The notes beneath the pieces were generated by a model, which was given only the letters and a program-made list of their open reading frames with translations, searched no databases and was not told the origin of the DNA. The position numbers and the translations under genes are program-made. From Brassica napus (taxonomy: Eukaryota; Streptophyta; Magnoliopsida; Brassicales; Brassicaceae), in assembly GCF_020379485.1 (NCBI RefSeq), contig NW_026016915.1, positions 1 to 64,000 on the forward strand: a DNA stretch of 64,000 nt. Direction: 5' to 3'. Of the stretch, positions 25,942 through 37,697 are shown one piece after another. Position 1 is the first letter of the stretch, and each line of letters opens with the position of its first letter.

Positions 25942-26402
25942 TTACATTTTAATTAGCAGTTTACTAGCTAATTGCATGCATATTAGTATATTGTTTAATA
26001 TATTGAATAAATGTGAAGACGACGTTTTTAAAAATTATTTTCAATAGTTTATTCATGCTGATGTAAATGATTGTTGGGCTTTCCTTTTCTCATTCAGCTT
26101 TTTCTTTTTGGTTATTACATAAAGCTGCATAAACCTAATCGACGGTGATATCTTAGACATAATTCAGTTTAAGGGAACCCTTAAACTCTTGTCATATATA
26201 TCATGAGCGTTGTCCATTCCCTTTTGTTTCTGGAACTATACACATTATTTCTCTTTTATATGTATTTTTTGTTGTCTCGCATCTCATATCTATGGTCACG
26301 GACTCACGGGGAGTAATTACTACCTCTCAAAAATGTCCGTGCACTTACTTATTTTAGAATTGCCTATAACGGAATAAACATTGTTCTGCCTGCACAACAC
26401 AC

Positions 26403-26434
<32 letters not shown>

Positions 26435-27369
26435 CATTTTTATCCTTTTCTTATATTTTTTTTGTTAAAGAACTTTTTCTTATATTTACTAGTAAAATTC
26501 CGCCAACCTTGATTGTTTAATTCAAGTTACGGATGATAGAAATGAGAAATGGTTTTTCATAGATGTAACATACGAATAGAATAATGTAATCGATAAGAGA
26601 TGTACAAGAGGTCAACATGGGCCATCCCTTTCCCGCACTCTCACGTATCTGTCTGCCTCGTTTGTTTTGGCAGATTACATCGTCGCATATGCCTGCACGT
26701 ATTTGATCAGTTGACCTTCATCACTCTATGTTTTTTTTTTATATCCACACTTTCTACAGTTTGATCACTATTTGCGACTGTACCTTTGTGTTTTTAATGT
26801 TGATGGCATGTGAGAGAGGATCAAAGTTTCTAATATTCAAATACATTAAGAATTGGACTAATTGTCTCTTCCCCTGCATCATATCGTCCATATATCAAAA
26901 TTATGTTTATAGACAACCATTATAATTTTTCCTATATAAATGACTTAATTTTGGAGGATATTTCATGTGTTGGATTATATAACGTCAAGACACAACTAAA
27001 ATATAAACAATTTAGAACCTAAATTGTATTAAACCATGTCGCCAGACTAGCATCTTAAGACTGTTTCTAAATGGCAATTGACAAACAATAACAAATCTTA
27101 AACAACTTATAATCATCAAGCCTATATTTTGAATAGAATGTACACACTTTTCCAGAGGATAATCAAGTTGTGCCGAAACTGGATGCATATGTGGTAGTGG
27201 ATGCTTGAGCTAATTATTCTTTGCCAGGACTTTTCTGATATAAAAGTTCACATTCGTCCCAAAAATTCATTTACAATCATGTAGTTTTAATTTCTATTAA
27301 TAATTAATATTGGGGGCAGTTAAAGAAATGACGTTAGATAAAGGTCAAGTTGCCATTATATAAATCTCT
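25942..27369. other. Intergenic DNA upstream of the F-box gene
   Basis: Spacer with an (AT)n tract near 26405-26433. The last few hundred bases are likely promoter of the F-box gene. No other gene seen. Confidence 0.4.
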
Positions 27370-27377
27370 TATATAAA
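27370..27377 (+). promoter_or_regulatory. TATA box of F-box gene
   Basis: TATATAAA 77 bases before the ATG at 27454. Confidence 0.5.
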
Positions 27378-27453
27378 CCCCTTCAGTAATCAATCAAATA
27401 TCATAAACTAATAATCACTCACAATTAGTAAATAATCACTCAACACCGTGAAA

Positions 27454-28398
27454 ATGGCGGACTCTTCCTCCTCCACCGTAACGGATTTAATCTCCACTGT
27501 CCATCAAGACATCATAGAGGCTCACATCCTCACGCGCCTCGACGGTCCAACCCTAGCCTCCCTCTCCTGCGCCTCCACACTCCTTCACAAGCTCGCGTCC
27601 AATGAACTCCTCTGGTCCAAAATCTGCCGGTCCACGTGGCCTTCCACCGCCACCATCTCCGATGAGCCCCGTTCTTTTTTCTCCGACGTGTATTCGGTTC
27701 TTGACACTGGTGGTTCAGTTTCTGATCTCGACCGTCCCTTTCCAGAGCTGATCTCCGCCGTGGATCTGCACTACAGAGGGAAGTTGATTCTCAGTAGAGT
27801 CGTGAAGACGGAGACGACTACGGCGTGGTTCCTTAGCTCGCCCTTGAGGATTGATCTTGTTGATGCGAAGGACACTGTGGAGACGCCGATCAAGCGAGGA
27901 CGGTGGACGGAGGACACGTGTCGTGATCTAGAGCAGGATTTGACTTTGAGCTGGATCGTGATCGATCCGGTCGGAAAGCGTGCGGCGAATCTGTCGAGTC
28001 ACCGACCGGTGTCCGTGCAGAGGAACTGGCTAAGCGGTGAAGTGGAGGCGAAATTCGCGACGGTGGTGGGATCGGTGGAGTGTGTGATCACGGTGGTCAC
28101 GTGCGGAGAGGAGGAGATGCACGTGAAGGAGGTGAGCCTTAAGGTGGAGGAGATGGAGGGAACGAGTTTGAACGGGAAGGACAGTTTGGTCATTTTGAGG
28201 AGTGTAATGGAGGGTAAGAGGGGCAATGGAAGAAGGAGAGAAGCGGAATCGAAGTGGAGACACGAAGAGTTTATGGAGAAGAAGAGAGAGTTGAAAGAGA
28301 AGAAGATGAGGGTAGAATGGGTATTTGATATTTTAACTGTCGTTGTTGGGGTTCTAGGGTTTGGAACACTTGTTGGGTTTTGTCTTTGGTCTCGTTAA
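27454..28398 (+). CDS. F-box family protein (At2g36090-like)
   Basis: Single exon, 314 residues from ATG at 27454. A frame beginning two codons earlier would need GTG and is not used. An F-box-like motif lies near residues 15-60 (DIIEAHILTRLDGPTLASLSCASTLLHKLASNELLWSKIC without its full consensus), which in this family docks to SKP1 in SCF ubiquitin ligases. The middle holds a conserved plant F-box C-terminal region with no kelch or LRR repeats. Near the end there is a Lys/Arg/Glu-rich stretch (about 250-287) and then a hydrophobic segment (about 290-312) that could anchor it in a membrane. It is intronless like its Arabidopsis counterpart, and sits between NGAL1 and CASP1 as in A. thaliana. 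The target substrate is unknown. Confidence 0.85.
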   Translation: MADSSSSTVTDLISTVHQDIIEAHILTRLDGPTLASLSCASTLLHKLASNELLWSKICRSTWPSTATISDEPRSFFSDVYSVLDTGGSVSDLDRPFPELISAVDLHYRGKLILSRVVKTETTTAWFLSSPLRIDLVDAKDTVETPIKRGRWTEDTCRDLEQDLTLSWIVIDPVGKRAANLSSHRPVSVQRNWLSGEVEAKFATVVGSVECVITVVTCGEEEMHVKEVSLKVEEMEGTSLNGKDSLVILRSVMEGKRGNGRRREAESKWRHEEFMEKKRELKEKKMRVEWVFDILTVVVGVLGFGTLVGFCLWSR

Positions 28399-28579
28399 CT
28401 TCTATTTTTAGGTTTTAGTATTATCAATCAATATTTAAGAGCCTCTAGATGAATCAAAAGCTTTGCATTAAAACATAAACAACTTCAATTACTTTACCCA
28501 CATCATGATACTCACAAACAAGCACAAGAAAAAACATCTATAGGTCCGTTACGATCTTTACAAGAAAGAAAATGAGAAA

Positions 28580-29458
28580 TTAATGCTTTTTTAGGGCAAT
28601 GGCTGAGATGACTATGAGAATGATGAAGAAGACAACTGCGATAGAAGAGGCTACAACTGCGCTGCTCACGGCTTGGCAGAAGTCTCCAAACTGCTGACAA
28701 ATGGGGAGCCAATTGGTGTTTGGGTTGCCGTTATGTGCAAGGTAGACAATTGCAGCTGCCGCAGCCGCCGCTGATGTGGCAAGCGTCACGACCACCTTCA
28801 CCATAACATAAGAAGAGGATGAGTTTCTATGAAATCTATAATTTTGTAATAAAATTTGGAATAGTTTTGTTAGTGAAGCTACCGTATCGGAGATGAGGAG
28901 GATCAACCGGGGTGCGGCTGCAAGTGGACGGATAATAGTTACAATGGAGAAAGGAAGTGAAAGGACGAGATAGCTGGCGACCATGGCTATGGCTATCACA
29001 AAAAACCTTCAAAAACGATTTACATGTATATATCTCATTAAGTCACTAACCGGACAAGCTTACAAAGTAAAGACGTATGTTTCACTCTAGTTAGAGATAT
29101 ACTATACGCATTCATTGTGTAAAAACATGATGTAACTTAGTAATCATACGTTAAGATAGTTAAAATGGACTTACTGAAATGTGGCAAAGTCATCGTAGCC
29201 GGCTTGGAACTGTAAGAACTGAGTAAAGAAGGGAAGAGTCTCCTCAGCGGTGTACATGACGGAAGAAGCCGTGATCGTTGTTACTATGGCCGCCAAACGT
29301 AGGAGGAAATCGAATATGGCCAAACCTCTCTTGTAACCGCCTCCCGCGGTGGCTGCCACAAAGCCCTTCTTCTTCTTCTCGTCCACGACGACATGGCTTG
29401 TACTTTTGGTCACGGTGCTGGGCTCGCCGACCTCAATGGTGGTAGACTCCTTCGCCAT
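28580..29458 (-). CDS. CASP1: Casparian strip membrane domain protein, tandem copy A
   Basis: Three exons: 29458-29175, 29006-28883 and 28795-28580, all GT-AG and in phase; 207 residues. Four membrane helices start near 48, 96, 127 and 175. The first has the conserved Arg (FLLRLAA) and the third the conserved Asp (LISDT) of the CASP/MARVEL fold. The first outer loop carries [19 protein letters not shown], the CASP signature; the second has the Cys pair CQQFGDFC. CASPs form the endodermal plasma-membrane platform that recruits lignin-polymerising enzymes for the Casparian strip. A second, very similar gene lies downstream at 31105-32023 in the same orientation. This copy has Ala where copy B has Pro just before TFQ in the first loop. 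The small frames at 29566-29751 and similar are not genes. Confidence 0.93.
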
Positions 29459-29564
29459 TTTCTCTTGCAATTGAGGTTTAAATATTAAAGACAAAGTGTG
29501 TCTATGTTTGTGTGTTGAAATGCTTCGTACTACTGGTGGGAAACAAATGGGAGATGGACAAATG

Positions 29565-29572
29565 TTTATATA
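29565..29572 (-). promoter_or_regulatory. TATA box of CASP1 copy A
   Basis: TATATAAA (minus strand) about 107 bases before the ATG. The same GTTTATATAGTG context precedes copy B, so the core promoter was duplicated with the gene. Confidence 0.55.
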
Positions 29573-31104
29573 GTGATTGTATAAAGTAGTGATTGACTAG
29601 GAACAATTAATAATAAGCTAACTAATGACGAGGTTTTTAGTTGTTTAAGATTGAGGTTAGTTGATTTGTTAGGGATCTGGGAAGAGGAGTAGTTGCTTCT
29701 TACCATTACCCACTTAATTGGGTTTGAGCTAACAATTAAAGTCAAAAACAAATGTTATAATATCATGTGTAAAGTCTAATGAAGTGGGCATACCCATTCG
29801 CAGACAAGAGAGCTTGATTATGTTCATTATATCCCATGCCGATAGTACAACCAAACTTTGTTAATTGAATGACTAAGTACTTGCAAGTTGGTTATTTTCA
29901 CGTGAACCACAATTTTTCCGTATGGTTATTAACTTAGTCATGCATAATTAATTAATCATTCAGTTGCAATATCGCTTGATCTCTTGGGCTTAGAAGAGAA
30001 GGATGAACCAGCTGATATATCCGCCGGCACCAATTACCACTGATCAATTATTTACCCTTTTGATTTAAGCCAAGTACAGAGCTTCAGGGCGATGTTCTTC
30101 GTTATAACATCTGGATATATTATCTATTTATATTATATGCAAATACACCAAATGTTAGTTCGTTTAATTAATGTGACATGTTAAAAAAGAATAGGTTCTT
30201 GTCACTCGGTGGTGATTAACTCGAGGGCAAAAGTATTATACGGTGAAGCCACATGGTTTAAATTTCAATCACTGAGAAATTAATATTTCGGTATCATCAG
30301 AACAGGAGACCAACATATGGCAACACATGACTAGTCTGAACTATTTCTATGGGGTCGGGATACCTCAGTATGATTAATAAAAAAGAAAGAATAGGTCTAA
30401 ATTCAAATCAACGTGAGAGAATAATGCATATATACTTGTATGGTTAAAACGATTCTATGATTTTTGTAGAAATTATGCTTATGTGTCAAGTTGAGGACTT
30501 ATGGGTATTTGTTAGAACTTTCTTTAACAAAATTGGAAATCTAGTATTACAATTTGCAACTGTTAGATTAATTTACAACGAATCTAGAATACTTTCGTTA
30601 CTTATGTCTTATATAACTGGTTACAAGATTACAAAAAGGTAAGTATTATATATGGTTTTTTCGGTTCACGCATGTTTTTAGATTCTCATCTTGCATTTGC
30701 TCGTTGATATCGTTGGAGATTGATCGTTGGGAAATTAAAAGACTGCAATCCGTACAACATTCTAAGTTCACTCGAAACAATAGTGAGCTTAATCGATCAA
30801 GGGCAGTGGGTGGACCTGACTTGACCTCGATTATGAGCAGTTTGAGCACACTATGATGACTCTGAGATTAATCTCTTGTTGGGTTTTGCCTTTATTTCAC
30901 ATTTAATTTTTTAGGCTATACTATCAATTATCAAACGAGAACCAAGACAATTTTCCTTCAAACATATGAACTCTTGTTACACTTCCACACCATAATGATA
31001 CCACATATACTTAACATCTCATGTTAACACAAAGCACACGCCACAAACATACACATGAATAACTTATAGATCCTTTTCGATCTTCACACGTGGCAAATAT
31101 CAAA
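29573..31104. other. Spacer between tandem CASP1 genes
   Basis: Holds the upstream region of copy A, a SINE (30197-30385) and the 3' side of copy B. Small frames here have no recognisable domain. Confidence 0.4.
30197..30385 (+). mobile_element. Short SINE-like retroposon
   Basis: About 189 bp flanked by the 11-bp duplication AAAGAATAGGT at 30186-30196 and 30386-30396. It ends in an A-rich tail. The head has box A-like CGGTGGTGATTAACTCGAGG and box B-like GGTTTAAATTTC spaced as in a tRNA promoter. No coding frame. Confidence 0.6.
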
Positions 31105-32023
31105 TTAATGCCTTTTTAGGGCAATGGCTGAGATGACGATGAGAAGGACGAAGAAGACAACCGAGATAGAGGCGGCTACAACAGCAGTACTCGTGGCCTG
31201 GCAGAAGTCTCCAAACTGCTGACAAATGGGGAGCCAATTGGTGTTTGCGTTGCCGTTATGTGCAAGGTAGACAATTGCGGCAGCAGCGGCTGCTGCTGCT
31301 GTGGTAAGCGTCAGGACCACCTTGAAATATACATTAAAAAGAAAGAATAAGATGATGAATTTAAATAAAAATTGGAGAATAGAATTGTGTATATATGAAA
31401 GGGGGAATTACGGTGTCGGAGATGAGGAGGATGAGCCGGGGTACAACCGCAAGTGGACGGACAATAGATACGATGGAGAAGGGAAGTGAAAGGACGAGAT
31501 AGCTGGCGACTATGGCGATGGATATCACAAAGAACCTTCAAAAACGATTTACATTTATAATTTTTTTTTTCATTGACCGGACAAGTTTAAAATAAATCAT
31601 ATGTTAAAAACATTTAAGTACATATGTTACAAAAAAAAAGATTTATGTTCATTTATGTTAAAAAATAAATCATATGTTCATATGTACAAAAAAAAAAGAT
31701 TTAAGTAACCATATGTTAAAAACATGAAAAGCGACTTACTGGAATGTGGGAAAGTCATCGTAGCCGGCTTGGAATTGCAAGAACTGAGTAAAGAAGGGAA
31801 GAGTCTCTTCGGCGGTAAACATGACTGAGGAAGCACCGATGGTGATTCCTATGGCCGCCAAACGGAGGAGGAAATCGAATATGGCCAAACCTCTCTTGTA
31901 GCCACCTCCAGCGGCTGCTGCCACAAATCCCTTCTTCTTCTTCTGGTCCACTACGACATGGCTTGAACTTTTGGTTATGGTGCTAGGCTCGCCGACGTCA
32001 ATGGTGGTGGACTCTTTCGCCAT
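31105..32023 (-). CDS. CASP1: Casparian strip membrane domain protein, tandem copy B
   Basis: Same structure as copy A with exons 32023-31740, 31535-31412 and 31320-31105. All three exons have exactly the lengths of copy A (284, 124, 216 bp), and the product is again 207 residues. The signature loop reads ETLPFFTQF...GYDDFPTFQ, the conserved TM1 Arg and TM3 Asp are present, and CQQFGDFC is kept. An Ala-rich run opens exon 3. Role as for copy A: scaffold of the Casparian strip domain in root endodermis. Intact splice sites and reading frame suggest a working gene. Introns differ strongly from copy A, so the duplication is not very recent. Confidence 0.93.
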
Positions 32024-32120
32024 TCTCTCTTCCAATTGGGATTTAAAAAAAGAAGTTTGTTGTTTGTGTACTGAAATGCTTTGTACTTGTGATGGGAAAC
32101 TAATGGGGGATAGTCAAGTG

Positions 32121-32128
32121 TTTATATA
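32121..32128 (-). promoter_or_regulatory. TATA box of CASP1 copy B
   Basis: TATATAAA on the minus strand about 98 bases before the ATG, in the same context as the copy A box. Confidence 0.55.
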
Positions 32129-35100
32129 GTGCTCTGTATTGAGTAGGGATATGTATAAATAGTTAGTAGCTCTTTGATGATGAGCTTTCATCAAAGAAAA
32201 ATAATAAATATTGAGTTAGTTGATTAGTTAGAAGCTCGGACGAGGAGTTGTTGTTTCTTACTTCCTCCACATAATTGGGTTTTGAGCGAATCATTCCAAA
32301 CAAAAGAAAAGCTGCCTATATCATATGTAAACTAACGAAGTTGGTATCCGTACGCAGAAAAGAGCTTAATAACGTGTGATTGATTTATGTTCATTTTGTT
32401 ACAAAAAAAAAAGATTTATGTTCATTTATTCCATGCCAATTGTACAACCGATCAAGCTTTGTTAATTAAGTGACTAAAATATCTACTTTCAGATTAGTTG
32501 TCTGATTTCAACGAAGCACAGATCTTCAATATGCTAATTTGCATGATATATATTGATCACTCCTGAATTATGTTAAAGATCAATATTGCCATTTTCTTAA
32601 AGATCAAGTATTGTGGGACTCTCACTTGGACCATAATTGGCATCAGCATCACTACCAATATATGCTTCTCCGTTAAGGCTAAAGCCTAAAGTACAGTCCA
32701 GTCCAGTCCAGTCCAGTCCCAAAATAGAATTTTTAACTGAATCAAAAAGATATGTTAGAATTGTATGATACCGTATTTCCGTTGGATTAGTCGGATCTGC
32801 GACGTAGATTAATGGAATTTTAAATTATATTGGTTTTAGAAGAAAACAAAAATTCTAGAAACCAAATCCACATGAACTATTGCTGATATTAATCTAGATT
32901 TAACTAAATATTTTGCAAAATTTAGAGAAAAGAAAATCATTGTCCCAAAAACGATGTTTCTTTTGTACCATTGGGTTTGGTCCTTTATTTTTGTTTGTTT
33001 GTAAACTTATAAGCTTTTGAATTTTATATGTGTGCGTTTCCATATCTTCCATGACAATCATAAGGCGAAACCCATTTGTCAAAAGTTTGGGATAATATTA
33101 AAAGAAGGCACTCGCGAAACAAAGTGAAATGGTTGGGTCCAGTTTCATATAAACAAAACTAAACACTTTTTTTATTGCGGCCAACCCTTTCACATTCGAA
33201 TGGACATTTTGGTTTAATTCAGGTTAGGTTTGTTTGATTAATTCAGAGCTTTTACTTTGATTTGGTTCAGTTCAGTTCAGATATAGATTTGGTTCGGCAT
33301 AGTTAATTTCGATTGCAATGCATGTTTCACATATTTTACATGTGCCAATTTAATATTAGTAAAAATGTGGAAGAAATATGATTGGTAAATTAATGTTTAT
33401 TATTAAGTGGTACATTAAAATCTTCGGTTTTTAAAGTTCATAACCAATAAACCAAAGCTAGATTTACAATATTGATTGAAAATAGAGAGTACGGAGTCCA
33501 CAGTAGGCAATAACTAAGCAAAACGCAAAACGCAAAACACTATTAGCTAGGAATTATTATTCTGTTGTTGCTAAGACTATTATTTAGGAATTTAAATGTT
33601 AATTTACTAAGGAGTACAATATATATGATCAGGACTGTCTAATAGCATGAGCTACTGGAACGGTCGAACAAGATCCGAGTCTAAAAGTAAAAAAATACTA
33701 AGAAAATTTCTAAAATAAACACCTATATTTAGTTTAAATTTTAAAAAATTTAATATATTTTTAAATTTATAGTTTATGATTAGAAGAGAAACCTAATATA
33801 TAGATATAACTATTAACGTTTAAAATGTTTCATTACATTGTTAAATATATAGTTAATATTTTTTGAAAAAGACTTTAATATAATTTGAGACGGTTCTCAC
33901 AATGATATATGCGACTAATCTACTTTTTTAAGTTCAATCCGACTTGTACCGTATTATATTTATAAGCACCATTGAACAATAATTGAAATAATTTTGTTTG
34001 GCAACTAATTAACTATTCTAGTATCTTCTATCAAATACCGATATTTTGAGGATTAGATTTATTGACCTTAACTTTTTTTAAAAAAAAGAAAAATTATTGA
34101 CCTCAACTACTGCATGTAGTGCAAAATATAGAAAAATTTAGGTAAGAAATCAAACAAATTAAAAATCAAAAGATTAATATCAACTAAACAGGAATAGTTT
34201 ATTATATGATTGTGAATAAGGTTATTGTGATGAAACCTATAAATTTGTTTTTATTTTAAAAAACTTTCCTAACAGATAGAATTACATGTGATTGTAAAGT
34301 ATTTTCACTAGCGTTGCTAATTTGCTGGATGCACACTTCATTGGCAATGCCAACCCACTAATGATGATTTCACATGGCCTTTTATTTCCAATAAAAAATT
34401 ATTTTGTCAAGTTTCTGAATAATGAAAAAACGTATAGATATTCATTACAAATTCTTATATATGTATTTTATTTACTGAATTTTAGTTTCATTGTTAAAAA
34501 AGCTTACCAACTGTTATTATATAGTGGATACTAGATAGTATATGCAGTTGATATAATTAATGTTGATGAAGCTAAAAGATAAACAACTCACGTGGTTTAT
34601 TGTTCAATTTAAGAACTCTAAAGAGCTGAATGTTTTTTAGTTCGTTGAGAGAGCGTCGATTGGCCTGCGGAAGATAAGCACCAAGGAAAGGATTTCTCTG
34701 GGTTTTATTAACTGATCAGACATGCTCTTACAAAGTCAGCAGAGAAATTAAATCACAAGGTAACACTAGAATTTTGAATCTTTGGTAGCTAGGGAAGAAC
34801 TTTGACTCTTTATTAGAAATGAAATCACAAGGTATCAATAATCTTAACTAATTAGTTTAATGAACGTTTATATTTATCGTGTTAAACTATACAAGAGCTC
34901 GTATTTTTTTTATTACTGTATGAAAGGACGAATAGAAACGGAAAGAGTGAACACATATATACATGCTACATAACGTTGTGTTGGCTACCTCTATGCTAAT
35001 AACAATATTAGTTAGTACTGAAGGCCAGCAACAAATGATTCATCCTAAAATGGTGAAGAGAGCAGAAGAATATAGTATAACTATATAACTCAACCATATA

Positions 35101-36052
35101 TAACCTAACTTTGGTTAAAATACTCGGCTCTGATAGATCTCGTGAGCAACTAAGGTGTGATCACGTTCAAACATATTAATTACGTTTATGCAACGTTTTA
35201 TTGCCTTGCCAGACATTAGAAGAACCACTAATAAACACAAGTTGCTAGGAATTGATTTTAAATTTTCAAAGTTAGTGTAGACATAGGAGTGAGTCAGATA
35301 TCCATAAAGAACAATATGATAATATGTAGAAATTAGGTCTGATTCATTATACTGGATTATATATAAATGTCATTATGCAATGTGGGAGACACCAAAAATA
35401 CACACAAGTAGCACTACGTGCTTAGTGATAAGTGAATCTGAAATTATTAGTGTTCAATATGTGATAAAGCCCTTAGGTAACGAAGGAATGTGGATAAGAG
35501 TAATATCAGTCTATCGAACATAAACCGAAGGTGTTAATAGTTATCATTTTCAAACTTTCTTGTGACTTCGATTCATTGATGATCGACAAAGATGTTATTA
35601 TATATGGCTTATTATACTGATGCCCCATTCCACTAAAATACTCTAATCTCTAGATGTAGAATTTGAGTGCTTTCTAATTTGAAAGAATTTGTAAATGAAC
35701 GATCAACCAAATAAATAATGATGAAAATGTATATTGTCACAATTGATAAACAATACTATTTTCTGTATGAAACGTCTTAAAACAAACATTTCACTTTTAT
35801 GTTTTCCAGTTTAGATTTTACTCCGTCATTTATATCTTAAAATATTGGTGTTCTACCATATGATTAATTATATACTTCAAAGCCGGCATACATAGAAGAT
35901 TTTTTTTATAATGACACTACAACATGCATCAAAGCAACAAAAATCATAGATACACTGGATGGAATTGATAGGTGAGGTTTGGGCCCCAACAACTGAGCAT
36001 TAGGACATCTTATCCTATGTGCAACCAACGCGGTTGGGTCTGGTGAAATGCC
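32129..36052. other. Intergenic region between CASP1 copy B and DOT1
   Basis: About 3.9 kb, AT-rich. A short CAGTC tandem repeat (five units) sits near 32696-32720. No coding gene seen; an At2g36110-like gene expected from the Arabidopsis order is not recognisable here. The right end is the DOT1 promoter. Confidence 0.4.
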
Positions 36053-36060
36053 TATAAATA
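36053..36060 (+). promoter_or_regulatory. TATA box of DOT1-like gene
   Basis: TATAAATA 60 bases before the ATG at 36120. Confidence 0.6.
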
Positions 36061-36119
36061 CGGACACATTCTCAAGCAAACTCATCACACAACAAAATCG
36101 TAAGAAGAAAGAGTGAAAC

Positions 36120-36995
36120 ATGGCTAATCACAAAAATCTTTTCTTCCTATGTTTCTTAATAGGTTTAGGGTTATGTTCTGCAAGACGAGCACTTCTTTCC
36201 TCCTATGAACCCGAGGATGAAGTCGCCGGATACGGCGAGAAAAGTAGTTTGCATGCTGGTTATGGTATTGGAGTTGATGCTGGTGTTGGTGTTGGTGGTG
36301 GCGGCGGAGAAGGAGGTGGTGCTGGTTACGGTGGAGCTGAAGGCATTGGTGGAGGAGGAGGCGGTGGACATGGTGGTGGTGCTGGTGGAGGTGGTGGTGG
36401 TGGTCCTGGAGGAGGATCTGGTTATGGAGGTGGAAGCGGTGAAGGTGGTGGAGCTGGATACGGAGGCGGAGGAGCTGGAGGACATGGTGGAGGTGGAGGA
36501 AGCGGAGGAGGTGGTGGTGGAGGAGCTGGCGGTGCGCATGGTGGTGGATACGGTGGTGGAGAAGGTGCTGGTGCTGGAGGAGGATATGGAGGTGGCGGTG
36601 CAGGTGGACATGGAGGTGGTGGAGGCGGTGGAAATGGAGGTGGTGGAGGAGGTGGAGGTGCACATGGTGGTGGGTACGGTGGTGGAGAAGGCGCTGGTGC
36701 TGGAGGAGGATATGGAGGTGGCGGTGCAGGTGGACATGGAGGTGGTGGAGGCGGGGGAAAAGGAGGCGGTGGAGGAGGAGGTTCTGGCGCCGGTGGAGCT
36801 CACGGTGGTGGTTATGGTGCCGGAGGTGGAGCTGGAGAGGGATACGGTGGTGGTGGTGGAGAAGGAGGACACGGTGGTGGAGGAGGCGGTGGTGGTGGAG
36901 CTGGAGGTGGCGGAGGAGGAGGTGGAGGTTATGCAGCTGCTGGATCTGGACACGGTGGCGGTGCTGGTAGGGGAGAAGGCGGTGGTGGCTATTAA
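36120..36995 (+). CDS. DOT1: Secreted glycine-rich protein, DOT1-like
   Basis: Single exon, 291 residues. An N-terminal signal peptide (NLFFLCFLIGLGLCSA) is followed by a short linker (RRALLSSYEPEDE) and then a mature part made almost only of Gly with Tyr, His, Ala and Glu (GGYGGGEGAG, GGHGGGGGG). A unit of about 42 residues (AHGGGYGGGEGAGAGGGYGG onward) occurs twice in tandem. This is a class of cell-wall glycine-rich structural protein. Its place between CASP1 and CYP18-2 matches At2g36120 (DOT1, linked to leaf vein patterning), so the symbol rests on order plus composition. Three long overlapping frames on both strands are by-products of the GGN repeat. Repeat number is likely to vary between lines. 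Confidence 0.85.
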   Translation: MANHKNLFFLCFLIGLGLCSARRALLSSYEPEDEVAGYGEKSSLHAGYGIGVDAGVGVGGGGGEGGGAGYGGAEGIGGGGGGGHGGGAGGGGGGGPGGGSGYGGGSGEGGGAGYGGGGAGGHGGGGGSGGGGGGGAGGAHGGGYGGGEGAGAGGGYGGGGAGGHGGGGGGGNGGGGGGGGAHGGGYGGGEGAGAGGGYGGGGAGGHGGGGGGGKGGGGGGGSGAGGAHGGGYGAGGGAGEGYGGGGGEGGHGGGGGGGGGAGGGGGGGGGYAAAGSGHGGGAGRGEGGGGY

Positions 36996-37214
36996 CACCG
37001 TGAAATTATCTATGTGGAGCGTAAGGGCCATTGAGTAAAGTGTCATATAACTCGTAAGAGACTATATTTACACCATATATGTGGTAATAAGTACGCAAGT
37101 CCTCTGTATAATAAGCCCTAAAAATGGCTATTGTTGAAGTTTCTAATTGTACCAATGCTGTATGCTGCTTCGTGTGTATCAAGTTTATATAAACGAAAAT
37201 GAAGATATCATGAG

Positions 37215-37388
37215 TGTTCCTGTTTTCATTTTACTAATATATATCAAGATATCAAGGGGACGTGCATGGTGAGGGTTTACTATGAGTTGTATATTTGTCA
37301 TGTTCCTGTTTCCATTATACCAATATATATGAAGATATTAATCAGATGTGCATGGTGAGGATTTACTATTGGGTTAATGTGTTTGTCC
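37215..37388. repeat. 86-bp tandem duplication after DOT1
   Basis: Two diverged copies start TGTTCCTGTTT at 37215 and 37301 and share GTGCATGGTGAGG-TTTACTAT. Probably in or just past the DOT1 3' UTR. Confidence 0.65.
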
Positions 37389-37445
37389 TGTGAGAAAGGT
37401 AAGGCCATTGACGGAAGAAATTGGTTTGTCAAGCATAAAATCTAA

Positions 37446-37697
37446 TTTTTTTTACGGTAAACGGCTATTCTATTACTCAAACTTGAGGTGGTCTGGGGAG
37501 GCAGACCGGAATAAAACAACCAATAAAACATAAGGATCTATGAAAAGAACGTGCATTTCTAGCTAACGAATCCGCAATCTCATTCTGCGTCCTTGGAAAG
37601 TTGGTGATATTGAAGTCCGAAAAACACAACCGAAGAGTTTGGCTCCCCAGCCCACCTTAAGTTTGAGTAATAGAATATTCGTTTGCCGTAAAAAAAA
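37446..37697. mobile_element. Head-to-head LINE 3'-end remnant
   Basis: The left part (37446-37641) is a minus-strand LINE tail: the RNase H end (TNFPRTQNEIADSLARNARS), stop, GAGTAATAGAATAGCCGTTT and poly-A (read as T at 37446-37453). The right part (37642-37697) is the same terminal sequence in plus orientation with its own A run. The outward tails make a palindrome-like unit. Confidence 0.65.

Noticed and set aside
27448..27453. Earlier start for the F-box protein
   Set aside because: It would be GTG; the ATG at 27454 is the first true start codon.
36124..37046. Long open frames on both strands overlapping the DOT1-like gene (His/Leu-rich, Ser/Thr-rich, Val/Glu-rich)
   Set aside because: They are out-of-frame readings of the GGN glycine repeat; only the plus frame from 36120 has a signal peptide and a TATA box.
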